This document shows positions 1 through 11,241 of a stretch of DNA of 64,000 bases, one piece after another. The notes below the pieces were generated by a model. That model saw only the letters and a program-made list of their open reading frames with translations, was not told the DNA's origin and did no database searches. The DNA is taken from positions 7,342,001 to 7,406,000 of the forward strand of contig CM069435.1 of assembly GCA_035610365.1 (NCBI GenBank), in the 5' to 3' direction. How positions within the stretch are numbered: the stretch's first letter is position 1; every line of letters begins with the position of its first letter. The position numbers and the translations under genes are program-made. The stretch comes from Aquatica leii (lineage: Eukaryota > Arthropoda > Insecta > Coleoptera > Lampyridae).

Positions 1-1737
1 TAACTAAATCAGCATGAACTTTTCGATATGCTTTGTTTTGATACCTTTTAGCATCAAACAGCGTCAGCGTGTTGATGTTCAACGAAAACTTCTAACAACG
101 CAATTATTTCTTCTTCTTTTTCACAAGTTTTGCGTATTCGTACTTATGCTTCTTCATTTTGGCAATAATCATAATACTAACGACTAGTTAATAAAACAAG
201 CACAGATTTTTTTTAAGATATCAAATTTTCTTAAAAGCATCTTTTTATATAAATAAACAAATATTGTATTCTTTAGACTTATTGATTCTAAGGGCTTCCT
301 ACTACGAACAGGTAATTTCTAACTTATTTTGAATGTTATACTTTTTTATATTCTTCTTAAATACTACACGTGTTTATTAAAAAAATGTAGTTAAGAAGAA
401 ATTTCCACTTACTGCATTCTTGACATGTAACGCACCGATAACAATAAAAATAACATACATTTAAGACTACCCTTCATCGTTGATGTTTATAGCAATTAAC
501 TTGTTTAATTATACGTGTATTGTTACTTATATTTTCTTATAATTGCATTTTACATTGGCACTTACGCTGTCCACATAACTAATGTATTACAATGTATCAT
601 TTTTCTATCCAATTTAATGTGACATATAGAACGCGATTGCTGACTCTCTTTAATTATTTAATTGATGTTTGATGTTGTAATTGCATACGACCAAGAATTT
701 CATTTTCTATAGTTCGTTGTATTAATTAAGTTAAAATTTTATATAAGTTATGCTACTTTAATAGAATGATTGCTGCTTTATTGCCACTATAGTAGAAATT
801 AGTGTAACAAATTCAATTTTTCTTCATTTAAGATTTGTTCCGTTAAATTAGAGTTAGTTATAATTATGCAAACGCATACTAGCTACTGGTGTTTTTTTTC
901 TTATTTATTAATGTTTTAATGAGAGATAATATGCTCATGGTTACTAACTTTTTACATATTTAATTATGTTTTTTTTAAGTGGAAGTGGAAAAACTATCAT
1001 AATATTACATAATTTTATAGTGGAAGGTAATATGGATTTTGATTTGAAGATACTCCAGATGTTTTTATTTTCCGTAATTTTATATATTTCTTAATAAATA
1101 GAAAACATTTTTTTATGTGATTATTGCAACTTATTGTGCCATTTTCTGCATACATTAATAACGCCAAACGTATTTTAATGATTTGTATATTGAATCGTTA
1201 ATTGATCTAATTTTTACAATAACAGTATATAAAACCGTGACGTTTGGACAAATGTAAATGTATATAAGAAAAATATTTGATATCAATTAGCTTTAGTGAA
1301 ATAACATATTTGTACAATTTTCAGAAAATTTTTGATTATAGAAAATATCAATTTACATGTTATATTTTATTTAATATTCCAATTATCTTAGACTAACAAT
1401 TTTAAACGTTTTTAAGTTTTTTACTAAAAAAAATACCAATATTTGAGAAAATAGTTCCATTTTACTAATTATTTATTCATTATTATTTTATATTAAAGCA
1501 AGTAGCTTTGTTTGTTTAAAACGAATTTTTCAAGTTCATATCTTCTTTAAACATAATTTTATTATTCGTTTTTTAATTTTTGATTTAAATTTATCTCTTC
1601 TTCTTAAATCTAAATTTTTTTTAATGAATCATTTTTGGTAGTGCATCAATCTTAGTTTAATTTGTTAAAGTTGTTTCTAATTTATAATTTTTGCAAATAA
1701 GAATTGATTTTATCTTAGTTTAAATATTATTTACACA
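1..1737. other. AT-rich flank without a recognisable gene
   Basis: Very AT-rich DNA with many A and T runs. I see no open frame of useful length, no known element end and no RNA gene. It stops at the target duplication of the transposon that begins at 1746. Confidence 0.6.
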
Positions 1738-1745
1738 TTGTACAT
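1738..1745. repeat. 8-bp target-site duplication, left copy (TTGTACAT)
   Basis: TTGTACAT directly precedes the left element end TAGTGTGGAGC and recurs exactly at 5173-5180 after the right end. An exact 8-bp direct repeat abutting both ends of a long inverted repeat is the normal trace of a DNA transposon insertion. Confidence 0.85.
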
Positions 1746-2045
1746 TAGTGTGGAGCAAAAAAAAATTTTTTTATATCAATATGCTTGGGAGTGCAGAAGT
1801 TGTTACTATATACCAGTAGATTTCCATTAATTTTTTTTTCAACCTTTATCGATTTTTAACGGTGCCACAACCACTTTGAACGTTTCCTAATGAGGATAAT
1901 AGATTTAATGAATTAATGTTTTTTTAAATAGTTGTTGATATCAAATTTAGTTTAACTTGAACCAAAAATAAGTACTCAAAGGTATGAAAAGGAACACAAA
2001 AAAAATTAAACCAGTGTCGTATCATCTTGAGGTGCCATAAAGGGA
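1746..2045. repeat. Left inverted arm of the 1746-5172 transposon
   Basis: The outer roughly 115 bp matches the reverse complement of 5058-5172 in blocks. Further in, the subterminal motif GGTGCCA occurs near 1861 and 2031; the right arm has matching motifs near 4868 and 5035. Subterminal repeats of this kind are common transposase-binding sites in DNA transposons, which is inference here. Confidence 0.7.
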
Positions 2046-2305
2046 TTCAAATTTGGTAAAAATAAAGAAAAACACATTAAATTAAAATAAAGTTTAATTT
2101 TCTTCTACATAAGGTAAACTAATGTTTTTTAATTTTACAAATTAGTGTTATTTTATATATTTTATTTAGAACTATTTTAAACTAATAATATTTTTATTCC
2201 ACGACAGTGGCGTAAACAAATCACATATATAACGTAATTGAAAGAAAAACAAATTAAAAAAAACGTAATATTATTACTCAAAATTTTTAAAATAATAAGC
2301 TTAAA

Positions 2306-4716
2306 CTACATAAGTTTGTATTCCGATTTCTTATTGAATTTTGGCATGATAGATTTAGACTTCAGTCTTGATCGAATGTAGCCATCTCTTTCTAAGTCTC
2401 CTACAGCTGCCGCAACTTCTGTCATCAAACGGACGCATCGTTCGACGGCTTGAGAGTGACACACCAGTTTGGGAAACGTTATCAATATCATTTCTTCTCT
2501 GTCAGTTAAGTAATTTTTAATTTCGGCTGTTGTAAGGGATCTTGTTAAGGGGGGTTTAATATTTTTAAACGACTCATAATTTATCATGTCGTAGTATTCT
2601 TGGGCCTCAAAATTTAAGACAGAAACTTTAAACTGGCGTATTGAGTTAGACTTCTCTTGCTCTCTTGCTCTCTTGCAACTTTCCGAATGATTGGTCTTTT
2701 AACTTTGATCATGGCCAATAATATGTTCTACGGGTGCGCGAAATAAGCGTTTCTTTGGATAACTGGATAAACTACATACTTCAAATGTTTTGGAAGATAC
2801 CTAGTTAATGAGATGAGTTTCCACAAGTGTCTTGGACCTTCCCAGCAAGCTGATTTAACTTTAATCCTAAACCAGACCGGTGCATACAGATTTACTACGT
2901 ACGTAGATAAAATGAGGAGATTTTGTGAGGGTTCATTTGAGGAGGCATATAAACGAAGTATTCGACTGGCAGTTGTGAGCCAGCGAGAGTGTGATATTGG
3001 CCCAGGTTGAATATTTGCCAGATTTTTACTGCATTCACCTGATGTAACAGCAAGAACCATTTTATACAAATATTTTTGATTGTTACTTAGTTCCTTTAAA
3101 TCAATTTCCGGCAGGAGAGATCCTTCATGTCCTTCAATCGGTTTAAATTTTATAACGGGTAGAACGTATTTTTTTAAAGCTATACCAATTGGCCTACCAA
3201 ATGACTTAGGACCATGTGTTGCTCCGTCTAAACTAGTGAAGAGATGTCTCAGCGAAAGTTCATTCGTGTGCAACAAGCACACGAACCAATGGAGAGATTT
3301 GTTGTAATGGAGCTCTAACTTCCTTATCACACCATTTCCGTATCCGGTATTAACGTTTGTACCATCACATCTTATTGCAATTAGTTCTTGAGTGTCAAAC
3401 AGTAATCCGTAATAGCTTTTGAAAAACTATTAGCATGTCCTGATGTAGGAGTAACATATCCTAAATATTTGGAATTTGGTTCCTGAAGAATCACAATATG
3501 TTCTTCAATAGCTGTTACTGTATGATGTACTCCGTCTTTTATAATAGATATTCTGGATGGATCTTTTCTTCCGTCAAAATAGATCGATCTTAGTACTAAA
3601 TTTTCTCCACTATCAGATTGGAATTTACTCCTACATTTTTGTGTCTCACTTCTTATTTTACTACGATCGATAACAGACGCTGTATCGTTTCCAGTAACAA
3701 TACCTAAATCTTGTAGTAACGCAGAAGAAACAACAGCAGCACTACGGTCGGAAAGACCCCATCGATCACATTTTCGAGCTACTGTTGGCAGAGTTTTACG
3801 CATTTGGGCATATGTTATTGTTAATGAAGCACGAGATTTGTTGGAAATACCAGATGAAGTAGAGGGAGTGTTATTATCTTCCAGTAAAGGCACGTCTAAA
3901 TCCACAGTATGATCATCTGACAAACTATCGCCTAACTCTACGGATCTGTTGGTTCTTTCTTTATCGAGTTTGTCAAATTTTTGCACTTTAGAACTATTGG
4001 CATCTTGTAGTGATTTTTCTTGTTTCAGTTTTCTTTTTTCCCGTTCTTGTAGCTGTTTTGTCATTTTGTTATCAATATTTCCTATCATCATTTTTCTGAT
4101 AGTTCTTTGGTCAGTTAGAAACACTCTCTCCATTACAGGAACTTTTTGTTTTTTCCGCAAATGCATTTTTCGTAAGTTTCACATTTGCAAGATGCAATGT
4201 CGAAAAAAAGTTTCGATTTATCTTTAAACTCTTCGATTTTTTTTATAAAACTGGGAACATTGGATCGTTGTTTGAAGGGTTTCATGAGATTTCTGTATTT
4301 ACAGTGGTAATCACGGATCCTTTCAATAATACGTTCAGTACATATTATAGGCCCAAACAACACATTGGTACAAAAAAACGTCTAAATGTCCGTCTAATAA
4401 ACGTTAATAACGCGTTTAAAAACGTTTTTATGTCTAATAAACGTCTATTAGCCGGACATTTAGACGTTTTTTGTACCAATGTGTTGTTTGGGGGTATTGA
4501 CGCTTTCTTCCAAAGTGTCTCGAGAGAAGGGGCGATAATTTTGACTACTTCTGAAAACGTTGGCTCTTTTAACTGACCTTCCCATTTCAAATTATTACGA
4601 GTACATATATACTGTCGCAATATATCACCATATGTGGGTAAAACATTTTCATTAAATGGTACTCCAACTCCAAATAAAGGACAATTTCTGTCTTTTGCAC
4701 GTGTTAAAGTTGCCAT
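2306..4716 (-). pseudogene. Decayed transposase-like gene of an anonymous arthropod repeat family
   Basis: The gene reads leftward from ATG at 4714-4716 to a stop near 2306, about 750 codons once the nested MITE is discounted, spread over several frames (4716-4345, 4363-4133, 4166-3381, about 3400-2728, 2587-2306). Parts in order: an N-terminal segment (MATLTRAKDRNCPLFGVG); a Cys-rich stretch (CKCETYEKCICGK) near 4150-4190; a charged segment with a DQRTIRKMMIG block near 4100; YFDGRKD near 3575; IEEHIVILQEP near 3500; RCDGTNVNTG near 3360; LHTNELSLRHLF with SLDGATHGP near 3240; SRWLTTASRILRLY near 2950; PVIQRNAYFAHP near 2730; and a C-terminal SQAVERCVRLMTE near 2440. I recall this pattern as a multicopy 'uncharacterized protein' of arthropods. 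The D, D and E in YFDG, CDGT and AVER could form a DDE triad; that is inference. It lies inside the inverted arms at 1746-5172 and is surely the element's own gene. Frameshifts near 4150, 3390 and 2650 make it non-functional. Confidence 0.7.
4350..4494. mobile_element. 145-bp palindromic MITE nested in the transposase-like gene
   Basis: The left half (CCCAAACAACACATTGGTAC, then AAAAAAACGTCTAAATGTCC) is nearly the exact reverse complement of the right half; the dyad centre is near 4422. A TA lies just outside each end (4348-4349 and 4495-4496), as expected of a Tc1/mariner-mobilised fold-back MITE. It splits the reading of the host element's gene, so it inserted later. It has no coding capacity. 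Arms are near-identical, so it may be fairly young. Confidence 0.8.
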
Positions 4717-4867
4717 TTTTTGTTTATTACTTGCTATAATCTAAAAACAAAAGAAATATAGTTATAAAACCAGTTTTTGTGGCCAAGCATGTCATTTATA
4801 ATTAAAAGATAAAACTGGAAAATGTGTGTGATATTAGCCATAATTCTTCGACATTCAGTAATATTGT

Positions 4868-5172
4868 GGCACCTCAACGAATCTGTTTGAAGTTACCATA
4901 TTTTTTTTTGGCGTTACTGATAACATAAATATTTAATTTTTGTCCCAAGTTAAACTACATTTTGAACAAAACAAAAATTAAATAAGCATTGATTATTGCG
5001 TAATTTTGATTTTTTTTTACAACTTTCAAGGTCGCCGTGGCACTTCAAGATATAATTTGATTTATTTTAAATTCAAAGGTTGAAAACAGTATACCAGGTA
5101 ACAACTTTTGACCGCCCAAGTCTTGTCAAATTTAGAAAAAAATTAAAAACGCAATATTTTCGCTCCACCCTA
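4868..5172. repeat. Right inverted arm of the 1746-5172 transposon
   Basis: Reverse complement of the left arm with blocks of similarity; it ends GCTCCACCCTA at 5172, followed directly by the right TTGTACAT. Confidence 0.7.
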
Positions 5173-5180
5173 TTGTACAT
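5173..5180. repeat. 8-bp target-site duplication, right copy (TTGTACAT)
   Basis: Exact match to 1738-1745; the central TGTACA is palindromic. Confidence 0.85.
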
Positions 5181-6539
5181 GCGTATTAAACAAAATCAGT
5201 TCAATATAAAAAAACAACTAATTATTGCGGAAAAAACATATAATTTTGTTTTATGTTTATGTATAATCTCCATTTTCAATATGGATTACTTTCAAATTAC
5301 GAGATTATGGGACTTTTTGTCAAAAACAATATTGTTGAATTTTGTTTTTTATGATTTCTGGTTTTACTAATTTTTCTAGTAATGCTACTAACAACTTAAT
5401 TACAATATTATATTTTGATGACATTGTTCTTCAAACACAATTTTTGATAATGCAATGCCAACCAGACTATAATAGTTGTTAGTGTTTTGCTCAATTACGC
5501 AAATTACAAATATATCAATTAATATTCTAGTGTTCTAAATTATGTTTTTAATCATTTTGAAGATATTTTACTGAATTAAACACCTGTATAAATTAATACT
5601 AGTTTACAAATTGTTAAAATGAAATACTAATATTAACGTTAACCACCAAACACTCTGTTTTGAATTGATTACTTAAAAGCGATGTCTTTCGTCTGATCCT
5701 CGTCTTCTATTTGTACTTAATTGTAAAAAAACGACTTAAACGTTGAAAGAAATTGCACTGGTTTTCTAATTTAGGTTCCAGTTGCTGTGTTTTCCTTTTT
5801 TTAGGTGTAACAGGTTGTTGCGTACATTTTGCTTATCGATATTCAAAAAAATCTTGAATTTTTAATTGGTGACAATTGCATATCCAAAAAATCTAAAAAA
5901 AAGTCTTGCGTTTTTAATTGGTTACAAACCCAAAGCAATATATTTTCAAAATAATTCAGAAAGCTTCACATCTGTCATGTTCTCACTAGAAATCATAAAA
6001 CATGTTTGTTATGTTGTTCCATGTGTTACTCGATATAAATAAATCGCGTCTTTTGAGTTTGGACTATGCCAAAGTTGTAACTCAAAATGCCAACGTATAG
6101 CCCATTTTTGCAAGGGCTTCATTAGGCGTGAAGAAATCAAACAACTAAAACAAGCAACCGAAAGCTAACTTGGAGCCTCTACAGAGTTAGGTAATCAATT
6201 TGTGAACGAAGCTAGATTCTAAACTAAAAAAAGTAACAAAGAAAATGATGAACTTGCAGCAAACGACAATCCAACAAAGAACCAATACAGAATTAGGTAA
6301 TCAACTTATGAACCAAACCAAATTCTAAACTCAATAGAGGTGACTAAAGAAGAAATAATCTTAGCGTATAAAGAAGAAATATCGTCGCGGGTGGTTGAGC
6401 GCGACTTTGCTTAAATTACGGCATGTCTTTGATAATGAGAATTTAAATTCAGATAGAGTTGGAGAACCAACGTTTCTTTCAGATGATGTTACACAACAGT
6501 TTATTTAACAATCAAAGAAGATAAGCGGCCACCCTATTT
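5181..6539. other. AT-rich spacer with a weak coding-like stretch
   Basis: Mostly AT-rich. About 6110-6530 is less AT-rich and gives short peptide-like stretches on the plus strand (for example LRHVFDNENLNSDRVGEP near 6420-6470) in broken frames. A short phrase (GAATTAGGTAATCAAC or a close variant) recurs at about 6187 and 6293, about 106 bp apart. I could not assign it to a family. Confidence 0.35.
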
Positions 6540-8879
6540 AATTTTTGGAAAAAAGAATATTTTGCAAACAGTTTGCTTAAAAATATTTGAGAAGAATTGC
6601 ATATAAGAGTAACTTGAATTGATTTTTCTAGTAGTAGTAGTAGTAAAATATTCTGATTGAACAAATGAAAAAATTGAGGCATGTTAAACAATAATTTGTT
6701 CTCAGATAGATCTTTTATAGTATCACCGCGCGAAATTAAATCAGCAATATTATTTTCACTGTTAACGTGATGACAGTTAGAAGCACATGTACTTTCTCAA
6801 ATCCAATTTGCAACAAACATTTTATAACGAAGTAGAAATATTTTCGTCCCACGTTAATTACAATTTCTAAAAAGCTTGAATAAGTAACTTCTTTTTGACG
6901 ATAATGGAAGAGAATAAACCAAAAAGATCAAATAATATGCTTCTTTCAGTATTAGTGCTGAAATTGACAAGTTTTAAGTTGAATGCAAACTTTCACGGCC
7001 GTGGTTTAATGTAGCACTGTTTTTCGGGTGTTGCCACAAAACTTTCTCTTAACGTTTCGCTGATCATGCTGTCAGCTTCTTAAGAAGATTTCTAAAGACT
7101 GATGTTATCGTCTTGCGTTCCTCGTTATATACCGTCCTACGGCTCCGCTTCGCTGATCCGTGTTCGTTCTGGTCTGGTGATTTGCGTTCATAGACGTTTG
7201 GTGACTTCTTGCATGTTCTTCACGCAGCTTAGATCTCCATGTGTTGCTTAATCTATATCCATCCTCACGGTTAAAGTTGTAAGGATTTTTCATTATTTCT
7301 AGTGATTCGAGTATTATTCGCTGGTGATAGTGTCTGCTTCGTGCTAATACCTTTACGTTCCCGTAATCAATCCGATGATCTCCATCTCATGTAGATGTTC
7401 CGCTACTGCAGATTTGTCCGTGCGTCTCAGTTGAGCATCTCGTTGATGTTCTTTAACCCTGCACTCAATGCTCCTCCCTGTTTGGCCGATGTAACTCTTG
7501 CCGCACATACACTCTAATTTGTATATACCTTTGGTGTGTAGTTGATCTTTATTGGGAGGTATGAGCTGATCTATTTTCTTCACTGTGTTATAACGTGTAG
7601 TGATGTTTTTTTTCCTAAAACCCTCTTTATTCTGTCAGTGACTCCGGCAATGTAGGGTAAGTAAGCATATGTTTCTGACGGTGTCTCCGCAGCTTGCTTC
7701 TCCTTCTTCTTATGTGGTTTTGTTAATTTTTTATAAGAGCGTTCTTTATGTGTTTGATTTCCTCCGGCTTGTGTTCTTCGTGACTGATTTCTTTTTAAGG
7801 TTAAGGTTTTGTTTCCGCTCTATCAAAATTTAGTTTAATAGGAAATTTGTGAGAAGAATTCTACTTAGAATAAGGAGTTGTGTAAATTTGTTTGCAATGT
7901 TTTTAGTTTCAATTACTGAATTGACACTAAAATTAAAAACTTCCACATAAAAATTATGAATGATTCTAGATGATGCTTCAGGATGTATTTCGTCATACAT
8001 TTGATCTAAGCTATAAAAACAGTTAGTTTCAAAATACGATAAAGTAGATAAACAAAATATTTTTTTGGAAGGGCGATCTTTTCAGAGAATGCACTAAAAT
8101 CTTCTTTGATCAGATTTTACCCAAATAAGTACTTTCAAAAATTTAGTGATATTGAGAATAGGTCGTTTTGAACTACCAATTGAGAACAATTCACAAAGAT
8201 TTTTACACAACCGTCAAAAACTACACGTAATTTAGTCGTAGATGAATCGAGTTTCAATATTTCGTATATCCTAATACGATATTTTGAAGTAACAATAATT
8301 TTGGACCTAACGAAATTTTTTTCTCAATAAGCAAATCGTAATCCATCTCACTTGTTTGATTAAAACGATTGTCCAATAATTTAATTTCTCTAAGAAAGCG
8401 TAACAAGTGTTTTTCAAATGAAACAGTAAATAAGGAGGTAGTAATGTTTTTAATAACTAAGCAATTTGCAAAAATAGATACTCTGGATTGAATTTCGATT
8501 TGAGTTTTGTTGGTAATAGAGACTGATTTTGAGTTGACGTCCATTTTGTATTTAATTCAGGTTTGTTGTTTTTGTAATGATAGTATTCATTGGCCCATTA
8601 TCAAGTAAACAGCGAGTTTCATGAAATACACCAGCAGACTATTTATTTAAAATTTTGGCGGCTGATAAAAGAATGGTGGTTTCTGCAACATTAACAGAAG
8701 ATGGAATATCGGGAGTAATATGTAATAAAGACTGATACAATTTTTTACACGAAAAACATCTATATCTGAAACCTTTGTGTGTTGATGTGAGTTAAACAGT
8801 TTTTACAAAGTTTGAACTTAGCAATTTTACACATTCACAGCGTTACAGAAAACGTCAGAAAATAGGAGATTTGGAAATC
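6540..8879 (-). mobile_element. BEL/Pao LTR-retrotransposon fossil (broken)
   Basis: Minus-strand fragments follow BEL/Pao Pol order. Near 8640-8880 there is a Cys-rich and protease-like stretch containing ETRCLLDNG, the aspartic-protease region. Near 8160-8240 the RT start LRVVFDG is recognisable, and near 7930 the RT catalytic FYVDDVL. After a PLE insertion (about 7000-7820) the Pol resumes near 6900 with a FDLFGLFS block and ends near 6730 with NIADLISRG, the segment that precedes the integrase in BEL elements. No LTRs were identified. It is heavily broken and clearly old; the nested PLE is younger. Confidence 0.75.
7000..7820 (-). mobile_element. Penelope-like element 3' fragment with GIY-YIG endonuclease, nested in BEL/Pao
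   Basis: On the minus strand near 7660 a YLPYIAGVTDRI stretch precedes KKIDQLIPPNKDQLHTKGIY and then GIYKLECMCGKSYIGQTGRS (about 7450-7530), the GIY-YIG nuclease of PLEs with its CxCGK insert. The C-terminal tail KNPYNFNREDGYRLSNTW lies near 7240-7290. Just downstream (7054-7075, minus) CTGAC, AGCATGATCAGC and GAAAC resemble the hammerhead ribozyme remnant known from PLEs. The reverse transcriptase is absent, so this is a 5'-truncated copy. BEL/Pao Pol coding lies on both sides, so it jumped into the BEL element. Confidence 0.8.
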
Positions 8880-9935
8880 GAATGTTCCTTTGTTCTTTCC
8901 ATGCTTTTTTGTTTGCAAATGGTGACAATTTTTTTCTCTTTGTTTTTATTGTCATCGAACCATCGTCTTTGAGGTTTTGTAACGCTCCGCTTATGCTGTC
9001 TTAGTCTCTACTGTATTATTGGTTTTGTTTATGGATGTTCGTCCTGTCGAGCGATATGTCCAGCCCAATTCCATTTGAGCTTTGTTATACGTGTTATGAC
9101 GTCTTTTACTCCAGTTTTCTGTCTAATTTTTTTGTTTGTAATACGATCCGTAAGACTTATTCTTAACATTCTTCGTTCTATAGTCCTTTGGGAGCTTATT
9201 GGCCGAGTTTACTGTAAGTGTTGTGGTTTCCATTGCGTAAGTCATCACTGAAAGTATTTCCGTGGTCTGATTTTTTCTCCCAGTTTGATATTACGTCCTT
9301 TATTTAATTTTCTTTGTTTTGTCATAAGTTCTTTTGTTTCTTTTCTTATTTTTGAACTTGCATTTCTAGTTACGCTGTATATCTTTTTGTTTACTATGTT
9401 TATGTCTGTTCTTACAGTAATCTTTATATTTGTTTCTTCTTGGTATTTTTAGGCGATTTGTTTAAGTATCTCTACTTTGGGCAATAGTTGTCTTTTTATT
9501 AGATTTCTTCATTCCATTGCGATCTTATTAATCTTCGGTCACTGCCAGTGTCAAAGCGATTTAAGACTGCTACATCTTTTACAATGTGTTTTTGTTTTGT
9601 CATTATATAGTCTATTGTGTTTTTTACTTTTCCACGTCCATTGTTTTTTTTGCTGGTTTTTGGAAGAAGGTATTCATACAGCATATTTTCTCCCTATATA
9701 GGTAACTTATAAGCTCTTCTTTTCTTTCATTTGTAGAGCCTACACCGAAATTTTCTATATACGAACTTTTATGGTTTTTATGCTTTTTAGGATTTTCCAC
9801 CTTGGTATTAAAATCGCTTATAATATTTTTGTAATGTGTGCGTTTTGTTTTTTGCGCACGCGAGATATCTTCGTACAATGCTTCTATTTCTTTTAGTTGA
9901 GGGACGTAGATGATATGATTAAACCTGGTGTTTAG
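8880..9935 (-). mobile_element. RTE-clade LINE remnant (endonuclease plus C-terminus, RT deleted)
   Basis: Minus-strand reading from about 9935: QLKEIEALYEDISRAQKTKR, ISDFNTKVENP (endonuclease GDFN motif, degenerate), FGVGSTNERKEELI, NTFFQKPAKK, TIDYIM and FDTGSDRRLIR (endonuclease SDHR motif). These are the AP-endonuclease of the RTE type often annotated 'craniofacial development protein 2-like'. The frame continues with KIRKETKELMTKQRKLNK near 9320. Then, after a jump that removes the whole RT, comes the C-terminal MTYAMETTTLTVN near 9230, KAQMELGW near 9080 and QRRWFDDNKNK near 8950. So an internal deletion of around 1.5 kb plus frameshifts. No 3' tail repeats were identified. Confidence 0.75.
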
Positions 9936-10769
9936 GTTTCATATCAATAGAACTCTTATTCCTGATTCTTGTTATTTTGTAAAGACAAAATATAGATAGA
10001 TGGTCTTTTGATTTTTTAATCTTATGCAAAATTTAATTGTAGAATCATAAAAACGCCGAGAATTGATAGAGAACCATTATTTTCAATTTTTATGGTAAAT
10101 TTGATTAATCAATAACGGAGAATTGACATAATAAACATTTTATTATAGTTTTTATTAATTTTTTTGAGTAAACAGCATACAGCATAAATACGTACACGAT
10201 CTTTGTTGAGTTTTTTACAAACAATATTTCTATACTAACTAAAGCAAGAAATCTTGATCTTGCATTTTAATTAAGAAATAATTATAGAAAATTATAATTA
10301 TCTAAATTTAATATATTTTCGAATGTTCTAATTACTAAAATGCATGTGCGCAATTTGTAGAAAATCTGTTTTTTCTTTATACATAAGATTTTTTTTTACA
10401 GATTTTAAAAGGATTCGTATATTTTACAACGGTTCCTACTGAATCTTAAAAAACATGGGAAAATGTTAAAAACCAGTAAAGGATTAACCCATTTAAAAAC
10501 GTATTATAATTTTTTTTAATGTAATACAAACAACATGTTATTGTTATTGACATGTTTTTAATACATTATATCAAAAAAGTTGCGATATGTGTGTGCAGTG
10601 AATCAATATAAATGAAAATAAACATATGGAGTTAGTGCCATGACGTATTATGCTGACGGACTATGATATTTGTGTATATTTTAGACTAAAATAATGTTAT
10701 TGCTGTTATATGCATTTAAATTTCCACTCGTTTTTGCAAACAGTTTTATTAAATTATTTTTGAGTTATT
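9936..10769. other. AT-rich spacer
   Basis: No open frame or element end recognised. It ends where the 3' tail of a minus-strand PLE remnant begins. Confidence 0.5.
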
Positions 10770-11228
10770 AAAATTACCAGTCTACCAATAATAAATGTGT
10801 TAATTCCTAAAATGTATTTTCCATAGGTTTCGAGCTTTTAATAATGAGGCTCATCTTCAGAAAAGTCTACAAAAAATGGTTACAAGTATAAGATTACAAA
10901 AAAAAATTTAACTTACATGTTTTTGAAAAATGTCAAATATGAAAATATGTAATTAGATAATTAAAAAATGTGCAATTTAGAAACAAATCTAAGAAAATTG
11001 AAGTTTAAAATCATAATTGAAATTGGTTTGATCATTCAACAAAAAAATTTTATTTGACATTTTAATTTAAATCAACTCTAGTAATTTAAGAATTAGTTTG
11101 TTATTGATGTTATTAAAAGGATACAATAATTTAGAGGAAATAAGTGTATGATATTATCTAAAACATGTATTGCTAATGTAGATTCCACTGAATTTGGATT
11201 ATTAATGTATTTTGCACTATTTTTTAAA

Positions 11229-11241
11229 TATCTAAGATGTT
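11229..11241. repeat. 13-bp target-site duplication of PLE-A, left copy
   Basis: TATCTAAGATGTT occurs here and at 12225-12237, immediately outside the inserted PLE-A. Confidence 0.85.

Larger units (their letters stand above)
1746..5172 (-). mobile_element. DNA transposon of unassigned superfamily, 8-bp TSD, 3427 bp
   Basis: The two ends are inverted copies: the left reads TAGTGTGGAGCAAAA and the reverse complement of the right reads TAGGGTGGAGCGAAAA. Similarity continues inward with shared blocks around 'AGTTGTTAC', 'TCAACCTTT' and 'GTGCCAC', so the degenerate inverted arms run for roughly 100-300 bp. Both sides carry the exact duplication TTGTACAT. Inside, on the minus strand, lies one decayed gene of about 2.3 kb. 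An 8-bp duplication is known for hAT, P, Merlin and a few other superfamilies, but the ends lack the hAT CAGNG pattern and the protein is none of these that I recognise. A nested MITE at 4350-4494 postdates it. Element status is well supported; the superfamily is unknown. Confidence 0.85.

Noticed and set aside
6600-6660. Trinucleotide run (GTA)n near 6630 as a microsatellite of note
   Set aside because: Only five or so units; ordinary for such DNA.
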